DNA of 64,000 nucleotides from Paenibacillus nuruki (GCF_001721045.1 NZ_MDER01000046.1:1-64000), one strand, 5' to 3'; shown: positions 8,369 through 17,135, counted from the first letter of the stretch. A program made the numbers and translations. Notes: generated by a model from the sequence alone, not told the origin.

Positions 8369-9283
8369 TTACGTATTCAAAATAGGTATTTCTGCAAGCA
8401 AATTCTTCAAGTTAATCGCATCCCATGGTGTATGTTCAGTTATCCCTAAGCCAACGACTTCTGTTTCTTCAGAGAGTTCTTTCAGCAAATGGAGCAATTG
8501 TGGGAATTGCATCGTACCGGAAGGAGAGACAAGATAAGGTTCGTAAGGCTTTGCAAATAACAAAGAACGAAATGCTTGAGGATCAAGTACATCAAGATCA
8601 AGATGAACGGCTAAGTGCTTAATATTTCTTTCTTGAATCCATGTTTTGATAGAATCTAAGCTACTTGCTAATTCTGCTGTTCCTGCTGTACGAATACCTA
8701 ATCGTTCGATCATTTCCGTATCATGTTCGACTACTGTTATACCTTGTGCTTCAAAGGCTTCTGCAATGAACTTGTTCTCTTCTTCTGTAGCCACAGCGAG
8801 TCCCGCAATAAAGACATTCTCAGGTTTCAAAGGAACTTTCACATGCTTAGCAAATTCCTGATCACCTTCGCCAAGAAGATTGCCTAGTGGCAGGGTATGC
8901 CCGTTATCGTATCCGGTATATCTAACCAGATCACTATGAGCATCGATCCATATCAAGCCTAATTCACCATCATATTTTTCATTTAAATAAGCAAAAGGAG
9001 CTTGTTCGACCAAGCAATCTCCTCCAAACATAATAATGCGATCGGGTTGATGTGCCTGAATAAGATGCTCAGCCGCTTCTAATTGTTGTAACAATTGTGT
9101 TCGTCCATACATTCCATGCTCATTTTGAAGTGGGATACCCTCATAAGGTCGAACAGGAACATGAATAAGAGGTTGATCATTATTAGGAGCTAGCCATGCC
9201 AGTAGCTCAGCACCGAAAGAATAGTTGGGATTATTCCCACCTTGCCATTGTGGCATTAAAAGACGTATCGTTTTGGTAGTCAT
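8369..9283 (-). CDS. Arginase-fold (ureohydrolase-like) protein
   Basis: A 304-residue member of the arginase/agmatinase/formiminoglutamase superfamily. Metal-binding motifs are visible: DAHSD (Asp114, His116, Asp118) and HLDLDVLDP (Asp229, Asp231). The first ligand motif, normally GGDH, is GGDC (Cys90), so one manganese histidine is replaced. The substrate cannot be read from sequence; classical arginase activity should not be assumed. AAGGAG lies before the ATG. It is divergent from an HxlR-type regulator across 105 bases that carry an inverted repeat, suggesting that regulator controls it. Confidence 0.82.
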   Translation of the reverse strand: MTTKTIRLLMPQWQGGNNPNYSFGAELLAWLAPNNDQPLIHVPVRPYEGIPLQNEHGMYGRTQLLQQLEAAEHLIQAHQPDRIIMFGGDCLVEQAPFAYLNEKYDGELGLIWIDAHSDLVRYTGYDNGHTLPLGNLLGEGDQEFAKHVKVPLKPENVFIAGLAVATEEENKFIAEAFEAQGITVVEHDTEMIERLGIRTAGTAELASSLDSIKTWIQERNIKHLAVHLDLDVLDPQAFRSLLFAKPYEPYLVSPSGTMQFPQLLHLLKELSEETEVVGLGITEHTPWDAINLKNLLAEIPILNT

Positions 9284-9339
9284 TATTGATCTCCTTTACT
9301 TCAAAGTAAGGCTAGTATAAACTGAACGCAAATATAAAA

Positions 9340-9368
9340 GTAGTACGCACTATTTGGATAGGTACTAC
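9340..9368. promoter_or_regulatory. Inverted repeat in the divergent arginase-like/hxlR promoter region
   Basis: GTAGTAC (9340-9346) and GTACTAC (9362-9368), 15 bases apart. The left arm overlaps the expected -35 position of the arginase-like gene, whose candidate -10 (TATACT on the minus strand) is at 9314-9319. A likely operator for the adjacent HxlR protein. Confidence 0.45.
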
Positions 9369-9388
9369 CCGAAAGGATAGTGGTATAG

Positions 9389-9727
9389 ATGAGTATGGCT
9401 GAATATCAAGGCAAAATTAAAAACATTCAAGATACTCCGTTCGGCTACACGTTGTCAATTATTGGCGGGAAATGGAAGATGGTCATTCTCTATCTTTTGG
9501 CTGAAAATCAAACGGTTCGTTTTAATGAATTAAAAAGACAAATTGGTGCCATTACGTACAAAACGTTAAGTGCTCAACTGAAGGAATTAGAAGCAGACGG
9601 TGTAGTAAAGAGAGAAGAATTTCCTCAAATTCCACCCAAAGTAGAATACAGTCTTACTGCGAAAGGCGCATCACTTTTACCGGGATTGGAAGCATTATGC
9701 GAGTGGGGAGTTAACAACCAAAATTGA
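9389..9727 (+). CDS. HxlR-family transcriptional regulator
   Basis: A 112-residue winged-helix regulator of the HxlR/DUF24 family. The hallmarks are [20 protein letters not shown] at the N-terminus and the [20 protein letters not shown] recognition region. There is no early cysteine, unlike the redox-sensing members YodB and HypR, so sensing by thiol oxidation is unlikely. AAGGA lies about 12 bases ahead of the ATG. It is divergent from the arginase-like gene and is probably its local regulator. Confidence 0.88.
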   Translation: MSMAEYQGKIKNIQDTPFGYTLSIIGGKWKMVILYLLAENQTVRFNELKRQIGAITYKTLSAQLKELEADGVVKREEFPQIPPKVEYSLTAKGASLLPGLEALCEWGVNNQN

Positions 9728-9737
9728 AAAAAGCAAA

Positions 9738-9776
9738 AAATAAGCTATCACCTCTTAGACAGGCAATAGCTTATTT
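9738..9776. terminator. Bidirectional terminator between hxlR-type gene and clpP
   Basis: AAATAAGCTAT / ATAGCTTATTT with an inner CCT/AGG pair. It lies between convergent genes and has A and T runs on the two sides. Confidence 0.75.
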
Positions 9777-9796
9777 TCAATTTCTAATCTATTTTT

Positions 9797-10378
9797 CTAA
9801 ACCCTAGCCACAACCTGATCCACCAACCCATAAGCTACCGCTTCCTCAGCAGTTAGAAAATAATCCCGATCACAATCTTGCGTAACCTTCTCCAGAGGTT
9901 GACCGGTACGATCAGCGATAATTTCATTCAATTTGGCTCGACTGCGAAGCAACCGATCGGCATAGAGAATCACATCTGAAGCCTGACCTTTAGCGCCACC
10001 AAGAGGTTGATGAATCATAATTTCACTATTGGGCAACGCCATCCGCTTCCCAAGCGTACCACCTACGAGCAGAATTGCACCAAAGCTTGCCGCCATACCT
10101 GTACAGATCGTCGACACATCTGGTTTGATAAATTGCATCGTGTCATAGATAGCAAAGCCAGCCGATACCGAACCACCGGGGCAATTGATATACATTTGAA
10201 TATCTTTTTGCTCGTCTTCGGCTGCTAGATGAAGCAGTTGAGCTACAATAATGTTTGCCATCTGATCTTCCACTTCGCCAGACACCATAATGATCCGATC
10301 TTTCAGTAATCGAGAATAAATATCGTAACTACGTTCACCACGATCTGTTTGTTCCACCACATAAGGGATAGTTGTCAT
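9797..10378 (-). CDS. clpP: ATP-dependent Clp protease proteolytic subunit (paralogue)
   Basis: A 193-residue serine protease that forms the two-ring chamber fed by Clp ATPases in the cytoplasm. The triad is intact: Ser98 in GMAASFG, His123 in MIHQP, Asp172 in [11 protein letters not shown]. These are the positions known in Bacillus ClpP. The usual GMAASMG is GMAASFG here. The frame opens at a GTG (10387), but that codon lies inside the AAGGAG site; the ATG at 10378 is 8 bases beyond it and matches the usual N-terminus ([20 protein letters not shown]). Fifteen bases downstream of a sigma-factor gene, so probably co-transcribed and likely a second, conditionally expressed ClpP. Confidence 0.92.
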   Translation of the reverse strand: MTTIPYVVEQTDRGERSYDIYSRLLKDRIIMVSGEVEDQMANIIVAQLLHLAAEDEQKDIQMYINCPGGSVSAGFAIYDTMQFIKPDVSTICTGMAASFGAILLVGGTLGKRMALPNSEIMIHQPLGGAKGQASDVILYADRLLRSRAKLNEIIADRTGQPLEKVTQDCDRDYFLTAEEAVAYGLVDQVVARV

Positions 10379-10393
10379 CTGAAGCACTCCTTG

Positions 10394-11194
10394 TTAAGCA
10401 ATCATACGCATCTCAGAAGAAGAGGATGAATACAACTGCTTGTGATACGGCAAAAAGGGCTGCATTGTGTTAGAGACTACTGTTGATGTTGAATGCTTAG
10501 CACCAGCCAATTGTATATCGATAGCTATAGCTTGAACATCCTGACTGGACGTATTCATGCGCATCACTGTCAACTGCACGATTCTGGAAGCATCACCCGT
10601 ATGAAGCGCTTGTACATATTGATGTAAGAGCATCAACGTATCCCTATCTTCGGCTAGCGAAATGTATTCGTCTAAGGTGTCAGCTTTTTGAGTCAGAATT
10701 GTTCTTGCCCGGTACAGAGCTGCTTTAACAGCACCTTCAGTCGTCTCTAACATCTGCGCCGTATCTGCCGCTGAATAACCAAATAAATCTCGTAACATAA
10801 AAATCGCTTGTTGCCATGGAGATAGTTGATTCATTAATTGTTGTATCGCGAGTTCAATATCTTGTGGACAAGGTTCTGCTATATCGTGTACCGTTAGCTG
10901 ATGTTGCTGAATATAATCGTCCACATAACGTTTTCTACGCATGATATCGATCCATGTGTTACGAGCCGTGCGAATCGTATAGGCTTCTGATTGTGCTATA
11001 GATAATCCTTTGCACTGAGCAGATAGAATTTTGAGACAGGTTTCTTGCATAAGGTCTTCAGCATCTGCGATATGATGGGTTAATGACAGACAGTATTTAT
11101 ACAGAGATGGAAGTTGCTCTTTCCAATACGCTGTCGTCTGATCTGTAGAATGTGTTGAACATAAAGTAAGATCTTGCTTGTGTAAAAGTGTCAT
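10394..11194 (-). CDS. ECF-type RNA polymerase sigma factor with C-terminal extension
   Basis: A 266-residue sigma-70 family protein. Region 2 covers about residues 25-95 (LPSLYKYCLSLTHHIADAED, LMQETCLKIL, RTARNTWIDIMRRKRY). Region 4 covers about 118-170 (LSPWQQAIFMLRDLFGYSAA, then AALYRARTIL). About 95 further residues follow, which is longer than a minimal ECF factor. Such C-terminal extensions can replace an anti-sigma factor in control, and none is encoded next door. The ATG at 11194 is preceded by AAAGGGGG, inside a GGGGCGCCCC palindrome. It is co-directional with clpP and very close to it. Confidence 0.85.
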   Translation of the reverse strand: MTLLHKQDLTLCSTHSTDQTTAYWKEQLPSLYKYCLSLTHHIADAEDLMQETCLKILSAQCKGLSIAQSEAYTIRTARNTWIDIMRRKRYVDDYIQQHQLTVHDIAEPCPQDIELAIQQLMNQLSPWQQAIFMLRDLFGYSAADTAQMLETTEGAVKAALYRARTILTQKADTLDEYISLAEDRDTLMLLHQYVQALHTGDASRIVQLTVMRMNTSSQDVQAIAIDIQLAGAKHSTSTVVSNTMQPFLPYHKQLYSSSSSEMRMIA

Positions 11195-11198
11195 CTAT

Positions 11199-11208
11199 GG
11201 GGCGCCCC
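11199..11208 (-). promoter_or_regulatory. GC palindrome over the sigma factor's ribosome-binding site
   Basis: GGGGCGCCCC is a perfect 10-base palindrome in an AT-rich leader and overlaps the Shine-Dalgarno GGGG. As RNA it could pair between copies or bind a protein; as DNA it could be an operator. Confidence 0.3.
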
Positions 11209-11450
11209 CTTTGTGATCAGAAATGCTTTGACTACAACGTTGTATATCTTGTAAACGAATAAGGTGATTCAAAAGATACGCAATATGTATAACGATAATT
11301 AAAATATGTACAAGTCTGGCTAAGAGCATACCGCAATCTCTTATTTTTTTAAAGGTTAACTCTAACGATTTATACTAAACCTATGCTAGTATAGTAAAGA
11401 CGACATCAGATCGTAATGGGCGGCTAACGAGCGAATAGGAGTGAACATAG

Positions 11451-11933
11451 ATGACACCGAGGAAAATACATATTATAGGCGCCCATGCAAGTGGAAAAAC
11501 CCATCTGGCACGTCGATTATCTCGCAGATTGGGTATTCCTCATTATGCACTGGAAAATTTAGTGTGGAATGGAACAGGGGAGAAGAAGCGCAGAAATATA
11601 CCTGCCCTGCGAGAACAACTCTTATTAGATATCGTCTCGCAAGACTCATGGATCGTCGAGGGGCAAGATTATGAATGGTTAACGTTTAGCTTTGCTATGG
11701 CAGAGCAGATCATTTTTTTGACTCCGTCTCCACTAGTGCGAGATGGACGAATGATTTTGCGTTTTATGCGTCAGAAAATAGGAACAGAAGTCGATCAAGA
11801 TCGATTCTCATTGGGTACGTTAATGAATATGATTGAATGGAATCATCATTTTGAACGACATACGAAGAAAAATATTATCGAAGCATTAGAGCCTTATAAG
11901 CACAAACTCATCATAACCAAGTATGTTCAATAA
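11451..11933 (+). CDS. P-loop nucleotide kinase-like protein
   Basis: A 160-residue cytoplasmic P-loop NTPase. Walker A is GAHASGKT (residues 10-17), followed by HLARRLSRRLGIPHYALENL, the substrate-binding pattern of the adenylate-kinase-like proteins annotated as 'topology modulation protein' or AAA ATPase. Later SWIVEGQDYEWL and IIFLTPSPLVRDGRMILRFM fit that family. AGGAGTG lies 7 bases before the ATG. It stands alone between the sigma factor (divergent) and fabF (convergent). The substrate is unknown. Confidence 0.75.
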   Translation: MTPRKIHIIGAHASGKTHLARRLSRRLGIPHYALENLVWNGTGEKKRRNIPALREQLLLDIVSQDSWIVEGQDYEWLTFSFAMAEQIIFLTPSPLVRDGRMILRFMRQKIGTEVDQDRFSLGTLMNMIEWNHHFERHTKKNIIEALEPYKHKLIITKYVQ

Positions 11934-11962
11934 AGTAGAGTGCATGATTAATAACTATATGG

Positions 11963-13198
11963 TTATTCGTATTTTTTCAAAACGACAACAGCATTATGAC
12001 CGCCAAAGCCGAACGAGTTGGATAATCCAATCTGGAGATCGGCTTTTCGTGCACCTTCAGGAACATAATCGAGATCACATTCTGCATCAGCTTGGTGCAA
12101 ATTAATCGTCGGTGGAATGATCCCATTACGTAGCATTTGAACCAGTGCTATCGCTTCTGCACCGCCAGCCGCACCGAGCATATGCCCTAACATCGACTTA
12201 TTAGCAGTCACTGGAATCTGATACGCCTGTTCTCCAAATAATTGCTTGATCGCATACGTCTCCGAGCGATCTCCAACGCCTGTACTGGTCGCATGGGCGC
12301 TGATCACATCGACTTGCTCTGGCGTGATGCCTGCATTTCGTAATGCCGATTTCATGGCTTGATGAGCTCCGCGACCTTCAGGATGAGTCGCTACCATATG
12401 ATAAGCATCTGAACTGGCTCCATAGCCGATCACTTCAGCGTAGATAGTCGCTTTTCTAGCGAGTGCATGAGATAAAGATTCCAGTACCACAATCCCAGCC
12501 CCTTCTGCCATAACAAATCCATCTCTGGATTGATCAAATGGACGACTGGCTGCGGTTGGATCGTCATTACGTGTGGATAAAGCAGTTGCATTGCCGAAGC
12601 TAGCCAGAGCGACTTCATTGATCGCTGCTTCTGCACCACCTGCCAGAATCACATCGGCATCTCCATAAGCAATCATTCGCATCGCTTCGCCAATAGCAGT
12701 ATTACCGATCGAGCAAGCCGTAACAGGGGAAAGCGTCGGTCCCCATGTGCCAAGCCGAATACTAATCATCGCGGCCGCACTGTTAGCGATCATCATCGGA
12801 ACCAGTGTAGGACTTACCCGTTCAGGTCCTCGGTCTAATAAAATATGATCTTGATCCAACAACGATTGAATTCCACCTGTACCTGAACCGACATAGACAC
12901 CGATTCGTTCACGATCACTTTCTTCGATATTTAAGCCCGCATGAGATACAGCTTGTTCAGCCGCAGCGATTGCAAATTGAACAAAGCGATCCATCCGTCT
13001 AGCTTCTTTTCGTCCAAATAAAGCATCCCCATCAAAATCACGCACTACACCTGCAATTTTGGCTTTGTGCCGTGACGTATCAAACGCATCAATCATACTA
13101 ATACCCGATTGACCTTTCACCAAATTATCCCAAAATGTATCTATATCATTCCCTAACGGAGAAACAATCCCCATCCCTGTAATCACAACTCGTTCCAT
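11963..13198 (-). CDS. fabF: Beta-ketoacyl-ACP synthase II
   Basis: A 411-residue thiolase-fold condensing enzyme that elongates acyl-ACP with malonyl-ACP in fatty acid synthesis. The catalytic set is complete: Cys162 in TACSIG, His302 in HATST, Lys334 in NKSMLGH and His339. The N-terminus ERVVITGMGIVSPLG and C-terminus NSFGFGGHNAVVVL are canonical. AGGAGGAT lies just before the ATG. It is not next to fabH, acpP or other fatty acid genes, so it is probably a second FabF. It is divergent from an MmyB-type regulator, whose family is known to bind fatty-acid-like ligands. Regulation by lipid status is inferred. Confidence 0.9.
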   Translation of the reverse strand: MERVVITGMGIVSPLGNDIDTFWDNLVKGQSGISMIDAFDTSRHKAKIAGVVRDFDGDALFGRKEARRMDRFVQFAIAAAEQAVSHAGLNIEESDRERIGVYVGSGTGGIQSLLDQDHILLDRGPERVSPTLVPMMIANSAAAMISIRLGTWGPTLSPVTACSIGNTAIGEAMRMIAYGDADVILAGGAEAAINEVALASFGNATALSTRNDDPTAASRPFDQSRDGFVMAEGAGIVVLESLSHALARKATIYAEVIGYGASSDAYHMVATHPEGRGAHQAMKSALRNAGITPEQVDVISAHATSTGVGDRSETYAIKQLFGEQAYQIPVTANKSMLGHMLGAAGGAEAIALVQMLRNGIIPPTINLHQADAECDLDYVPEGARKADLQIGLSNSFGFGGHNAVVVLKKYE

Positions 13199-13310
13199 CC
13201 TTTTTTATCCTCCTAAGCGTTTGGGTTTGGCAATATAAACGCGACCTCTACACTATTATTCTGGCATGCAAAATATCCTATTACAAGTTACCGTTTATCC
13301 TAGTATAATA

Positions 13311-13324
13311 AGTAACAGGTTACT
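13311..13324. promoter_or_regulatory. Palindrome between fabF and the MmyB-type regulator
   Basis: AGTAAC-AG-GTTACT, a perfect 6+6 inverted repeat in the 227-base divergent region, next to a TATACT -10-like box for fabF (13302-13307, minus strand). A candidate operator. Confidence 0.4.
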
Positions 13325-13425
13325 GCATACTTTTTAAACCTATCAATCCAATAACAAAATCATAGAATACTAATGTATATATACAACGAGCATTAAAATC
13401 GCATTCACTCTAAGGAGGGTATACA

Positions 13426-14286
13426 GTGAATCAACAGCATCGTTTACAAGCCTTATCTTCTTTTCTCAAAGCTCAGCGGGCGAAGATTTTACCTCAACAA
13501 GTGGGACTAATCGTTGGTATTAGACGACGCACTCCGGGATTACGACGGGAAGAAGTCGCTCAATTAGCAGGGGTCAGTACAACATGGTATACATGGTTAG
13601 AGCAGGGCAGAGATATTCAAGTATCTGCTTCTGTATTGGAAAATATAGCATCAGCCCTTTTGCTAACACCGGATGAACGGAAATACTTATTTTCATTAGC
13701 GCTGGATAAAAGTGCATCGATCGTTCCTTTGTCCGAAGAACTTCCTTCTATTACACCTGCCCTATACAAAATCTTACAACAGCTACAATACTGTCCTACG
13801 ATTATTTCTGATCGACATTGTCATATTGTTGGATGGAATGATGCCGCCAAACATGTGTTTCTCGATTTTGAAAGTATTCCTGAACCGGGGCGCAATATGA
13901 TTCGTTTGTTATTTTCACGCAAAGAGTTTCGTCGTTTAGCGGTAAATTGGGATGACTTTGTAGGCGGATTTTTGGCGATTTTTCGTGCATATTATGGGCA
14001 ATATGTCGATGATGAGTGGTATGAGCAATTCATTGCAGAAATGAGCGAATTATATCCTGATTTTTATCATTTATGGGAGCAAAGTAAAGTCAGTTCGGCA
14101 CCTGAAGTTGTGATCGAATTCCGACATGCCAAAGCCGGTAAAATGCTGTTCGATCTTACCTCATTACAAGTACAAGGCAATACTGATCTACGGTGCAGTA
14201 TTTATACGCCTTTAGAAGATTCGGCGACAGAAGTGAAGCTTAGAGCTTTAATGGAACGTAGCAAAGAAATAGGATTAGAGCTGTAA
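13426..14286 (+). CDS. HTH regulator with MmyB ligand-binding domain
   Basis: A 286-residue transcription factor. The N-terminal helix-turn-helix carries the family signature RRRTPGLRREEVAQLAGVST then WYTWLEQGR (residues about 30-65). The rest is the PAS-like MmyB domain (ISDRHCHIVGWNDAAKHVF, RNMIRLLFSRKEFRRL). Starts at GTG, 5 bases after AAGGAGGGT. Divergent from fabF. A structurally studied relative with this architecture was found with a fatty acid in its pocket (general knowledge), so control of fabF by a fatty acid is a reasonable inference. Confidence 0.88.
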   Translation: MNQQHRLQALSSFLKAQRAKILPQQVGLIVGIRRRTPGLRREEVAQLAGVSTTWYTWLEQGRDIQVSASVLENIASALLLTPDERKYLFSLALDKSASIVPLSEELPSITPALYKILQQLQYCPTIISDRHCHIVGWNDAAKHVFLDFESIPEPGRNMIRLLFSRKEFRRLAVNWDDFVGGFLAIFRAYYGQYVDDEWYEQFIAEMSELYPDFYHLWEQSKVSSAPEVVIEFRHAKAGKMLFDLTSLQVQGNTDLRCSIYTPLEDSATEVKLRALMERSKEIGLEL

Positions 14287-14379
14287 ACACCTTTTGTAAT
14301 TTTCCAGTCTCTATACTATAATTTCCATATATCCCATAGACAGATATACGGATAGAAAGAAGTGAAAAGAGGTGCTGTA

Positions 14380-14643
14380 TTGTTAGAATATTATCCTTTA
14401 ATTTGTTCATCTTTTATCGTTATTTTGTTGATTTCCCGTTCAGTGTATCATCGATTCCAGAAGTATAATCGTGAAAATACAGGCTTATCCTTTCTAAGTG
14501 TTCTGGTCTTAATCCTATTTCTATCTATGGATGGACATGCTCCTTGGGAAAAAGATACAGCGTATATATTAATTATTATTAGTTCCTGTCTTTTTGTGCG
14601 ATTTTTGAATTATTGGGTGGTTCAACGGAAGTGGACGGACTAG
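14380..14643 (+). CDS. Small membrane protein, three predicted helices
   Basis: An 87-residue product with hydrophobic segments near the N-terminus (YYPLICSSFIVILLIS), the middle (LSVLVLILFLS) and the C-terminal part (AYILIIISSCLFVRFL). I do not recognise the family. The frame opens at a GTG at 14362 with a poor site. The TTG at 14380 follows AAGAGGTG at 7 bases and gives a start just before the first helix, so I prefer it. It stands alone. About 230 bases follow before the DUF1963 gene, including an inverted repeat CCATAAGGAT / ATCCTTATG with a long loop. Confidence 0.55.
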   Translation: MLEYYPLICSSFIVILLISRSVYHRFQKYNRENTGLSFLSVLVLILFLSMDGHAPWEKDTAYILIIISSCLFVRFLNYWVVQRKWTD

Positions 14644-14875
14644 CCATAAGGATTCTTTAATAACCTGATGTGACGGTGAATACCGGAGAACACCTTATCC
14701 TTATGTGGGCATTGGTGTAGGTATTATAGTGCCGGTCAGTGGATTTATACTATTGATGTTATTGCCTTGATCGAAACATAGATAGCTAGTGGCGCTTGGC
14801 ACGATGAACGCAACCATGATAATGAGAAATGATGGGTGCAACACAAAATACCTTACTTTAAAGGAAGATGACTTC

Positions 14876-15787
14876 ATGAATTCGATGCCTAAAGCATTTC
14901 AAGGCGATTATATTCCATCTTTACTGGATAAGCATCAGATATCTGTATTAGCACCATATTTACAGGCTACTCAGCGTTCTGTACTTCAATTAGAACGTGG
15001 ACAGCATGGAAGTCAGCAAGTGGGAGTATCACGTATTGGAGGTTATCCTGATCTACCTGCGTATATCCAGTGGCCTTGCACCAAAGGTGGACAATATATG
15101 ACTTCACTGGCTCAATTGAATTTGTCACAGATCGTTAGCGAAGTGGGTGAAGATCGGTTGCCTGATTATTTTCCGCGTCAGGGAATGCTTTATTTTTTTG
15201 TGGGATTAGATGAACCTTCTTACCAGATTGAGCATCAGATTCTGTATATGTCGGAGCAAGATATGGGATCACTATACTATCGTGAACCAGCAGGGATGAC
15301 AATATTGGAAGAAGATGAAGAACAGCCGTTTCAAGCGTATGAAGTTCATGCTCAAGGCGAAATAGAATTTCCGAATTACGGATATTTAGAATATGATGCC
15401 TTAGCAGATCATGGTGTGTCTGAGGAACAGTATCTGGAGTGGATCGAAGGGTTGAATAATGAACCCGATGATGCAATTGGAAAAATGTTTGGTTATCCTG
15501 TATCACAACATGGAGATGATGAGATTGAAGCCATCACTTCGATACTGACAGGCAAGCATACATATGAAATACAGAAGCGCCGGGCATGGCTGGTTGATGT
15601 TTTGGAAGGTGATGAACAGAAAGCAGACCAAGAGATTGAAGATATGCTGATGTTATTGGAGATCGAAAGCGATGATGATATCGGTTATATGTGGTGGGAT
15701 GCCGGAGTCATTCATTTCTTTATCCGCAAAGAAGATTTGCTTCAGTTGAACTTTGAACGAACGTATTGTTCTGTCTATTCCAGCTAA
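14876..15787 (+). CDS. DUF1963 (YwqG-like) protein
   Basis: A 303-residue cytoplasmic protein of the DUF1963 family. It shows the family landmarks VGVSRIGGYPDLPAYIQWP (a glycine/proline-rich loop), LAQLNLSQI, GMLYFFVG and the C-terminal DDIGYMWWDAGVIHFFI. Biochemical function is unknown. Relatives occur as immunity proteins of polymorphic toxin systems. The start is the ATG after AAAGGAAGA; the frame opens 29 codons earlier without a site. A terminator follows. Confidence 0.85.
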   Translation: MNSMPKAFQGDYIPSLLDKHQISVLAPYLQATQRSVLQLERGQHGSQQVGVSRIGGYPDLPAYIQWPCTKGGQYMTSLAQLNLSQIVSEVGEDRLPDYFPRQGMLYFFVGLDEPSYQIEHQILYMSEQDMGSLYYREPAGMTILEEDEEQPFQAYEVHAQGEIEFPNYGYLEYDALADHGVSEEQYLEWIEGLNNEPDDAIGKMFGYPVSQHGDDEIEAITSILTGKHTYEIQKRRAWLVDVLEGDEQKADQEIEDMLMLLEIESDDDIGYMWWDAGVIHFFIRKEDLLQLNFERTYCSVYSS

Positions 15788-15829
15788 AGAAGCTGTTGAC
15801 GCTACTTTATATTATATCAGAGGTATTCA

Positions 15830-15878
15830 AATAGACTATCCCGTTCCTGAGTGTTTCTGAGGAAAAGGATAGTCTATT
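15830..15878. terminator. Bidirectional terminator
   Basis: Perfect 12-bp stem AATAGACTATCC / GGATAGTCTATT between convergent genes; T runs are short. Confidence 0.65.
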
Positions 15879-15894
15879 GAGGTTGAATCGTTAT

Positions 15895-16491
15895 TTAATC
15901 GAATTGATTATGGGTTTGCTTTTTGTTGATCGGGTAGGGTGACTGCACTGTTATCGCTTGAAAAACATGCAATTTTCCATTTTCCACTTGTCTCATTCGT
16001 GGGCCTTTGAAGCCACGTTTGACCAGTTGCTTACGCATATACAGCATTAATGCCCAATGACTCACGACAAGGATATGTTCTTCCTCTGAAGATAAAATCA
16101 CATCTAGTGCACGATTAATACGTGCTTCGACTTCTCGGATCATTTTACGATATCTACGGCTTAGTAAAGGAGCCATTTTGAAAAGAACGCCCCATCCGAT
16201 AAACGGAATACGTATATTCGTATTGAAGCTTGGAGGTGTGAGTTCACGCAACTCAGGCATTACTGTAATTTCGCCATCATAAATCGAACGTGCCGTTTTG
16301 ATCGCACGCGGGAGATCGCTGGCAAAGCATTTTCCCCAATTGAATCCACGCAAGTCTGTTGTACCATCATGGATATCCGCAATATCATATTCTTCAAGCC
16401 AAGCAATCAGTTCACTGACTGTGACAAACTGGCGAAGAGGAAATTCTTTATTTACTTTAAAATGGCGGACAAGTCCGATTGTCTTCGTCAT
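15895..16491 (-). CDS. Histidine phosphatase (phosphoglycerate mutase-like) family protein
   Basis: A 198-residue member of the RHG histidine phosphatase superfamily. The N-terminal signature is IGLVRHFKVN (catalytic His10; Phe replaces the usual Gly). The second catalytic histidine is in VVSHWALM. Other expected elements are SDLPRAIKTA and the acidic MPELREL. The substrate is unknown. The ATG at 16491 is chosen because it begins the conserved core. A GGAGG lies 15 bases upstream, unusually far, so the exact start is uncertain. It stands alone and is convergent with DUF1963. Confidence 0.8.
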   Translation of the reverse strand: MTKTIGLVRHFKVNKEFPLRQFVTVSELIAWLEEYDIADIHDGTTDLRGFNWGKCFASDLPRAIKTARSIYDGEITVMPELRELTPPSFNTNIRIPFIGWGVLFKMAPLLSRRYRKMIREVEARINRALDVILSSEEEHILVVSHWALMLYMRKQLVKRGFKGPRMRQVENGKLHVFQAITVQSPYPINKKQTHNQFD

Positions 16492-16724
16492 GAGTCGTGT
16501 ATAATTCCTCCAGAATAGTATGGTCTTTCTGTACCTGAACAAAAAATAAGTAGATAATTTTAGTTTAACATAGTCACGCAAGGACAGGGACGATATTCAT
16601 TATTTATTTTAAAATAAAAGTACTACCTTGCCAAATGACGTTTTGAAACCTGACACGTAATCGTGTATATTTAGTCATAAGCTTATAAATGAAGATTATG
16701 TTTGGTGATGAAAGGAAGAATACA

Positions 16725-16928
16725 ATGAGTCAATGGGAATACCGTACAGTCAAATTACACACCGGAGGTTTCCTCGGTGGCAAAGTAGATGATGTCGAAT
16801 TACAAGAGCAATTGAATGCCTATGGTTTTGATGGATGGGAGCTTGTATCGACATTTGATACCAGTCTGTCACAAGGTGGTTCACGAGAAATTATTTTGAT
16901 TTTCAAAAGAAGTGCATTGCTTGATTAA
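16725..16928 (+). CDS. DUF4177 protein
   Basis: A 67-residue protein of the DUF4177 family. The typical pattern is WEYRTVKLHTGGFLGGKV, then LNAYGFDGWELVS and a C-terminal IILIFKR strand. It is a tiny alpha/beta protein with no known activity. AAAGGAAG precedes the ATG at 16725; the 12 extra upstream codons lack a site. A terminator follows. Confidence 0.85.
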   Translation: MSQWEYRTVKLHTGGFLGGKVDDVELQEQLNAYGFDGWELVSTFDTSLSQGGSREIILIFKRSALLD

Positions 16929-16937
16929 GCCTGTAAT

Positions 16938-16976
16938 TACATCTGTATTATGTACGTACAGATGTATACCTTTTTT
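16938..16976 (+). terminator. Terminator of the DUF4177 gene
   Basis: TACATCTGTA / TACAGATGTA stem followed by a T6 run. Confidence 0.8.
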
Positions 16977-17135
16977 GGAAATGTTAATCGTTACCTTTAA
17001 TATCGGTTAATACATATTATATTTGAGGTGAACCATGCTGCGAAATTAGGTATGCAGCATCAGCAACGGTATACTTTAATGAATGACGATGATGATAAGC
17101 ACAAGGAAAGCCTCATCGAATAGGAGGAAACAACA

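Noticed and set aside
10379-10387. GTG at 10387 as the clpP start
   Set aside because: It lies within the AAGGAG ribosome-binding site; the ATG at 10378 has correct spacing and matches the family N-terminus.
17052-17123. A 23-codon frame (MQHQQRYTLMNDDDDKHKES...) before the SUKH-LRR gene
   Set aside because: Very short and no convincing Shine-Dalgarno at proper spacing; may be chance in the leader.
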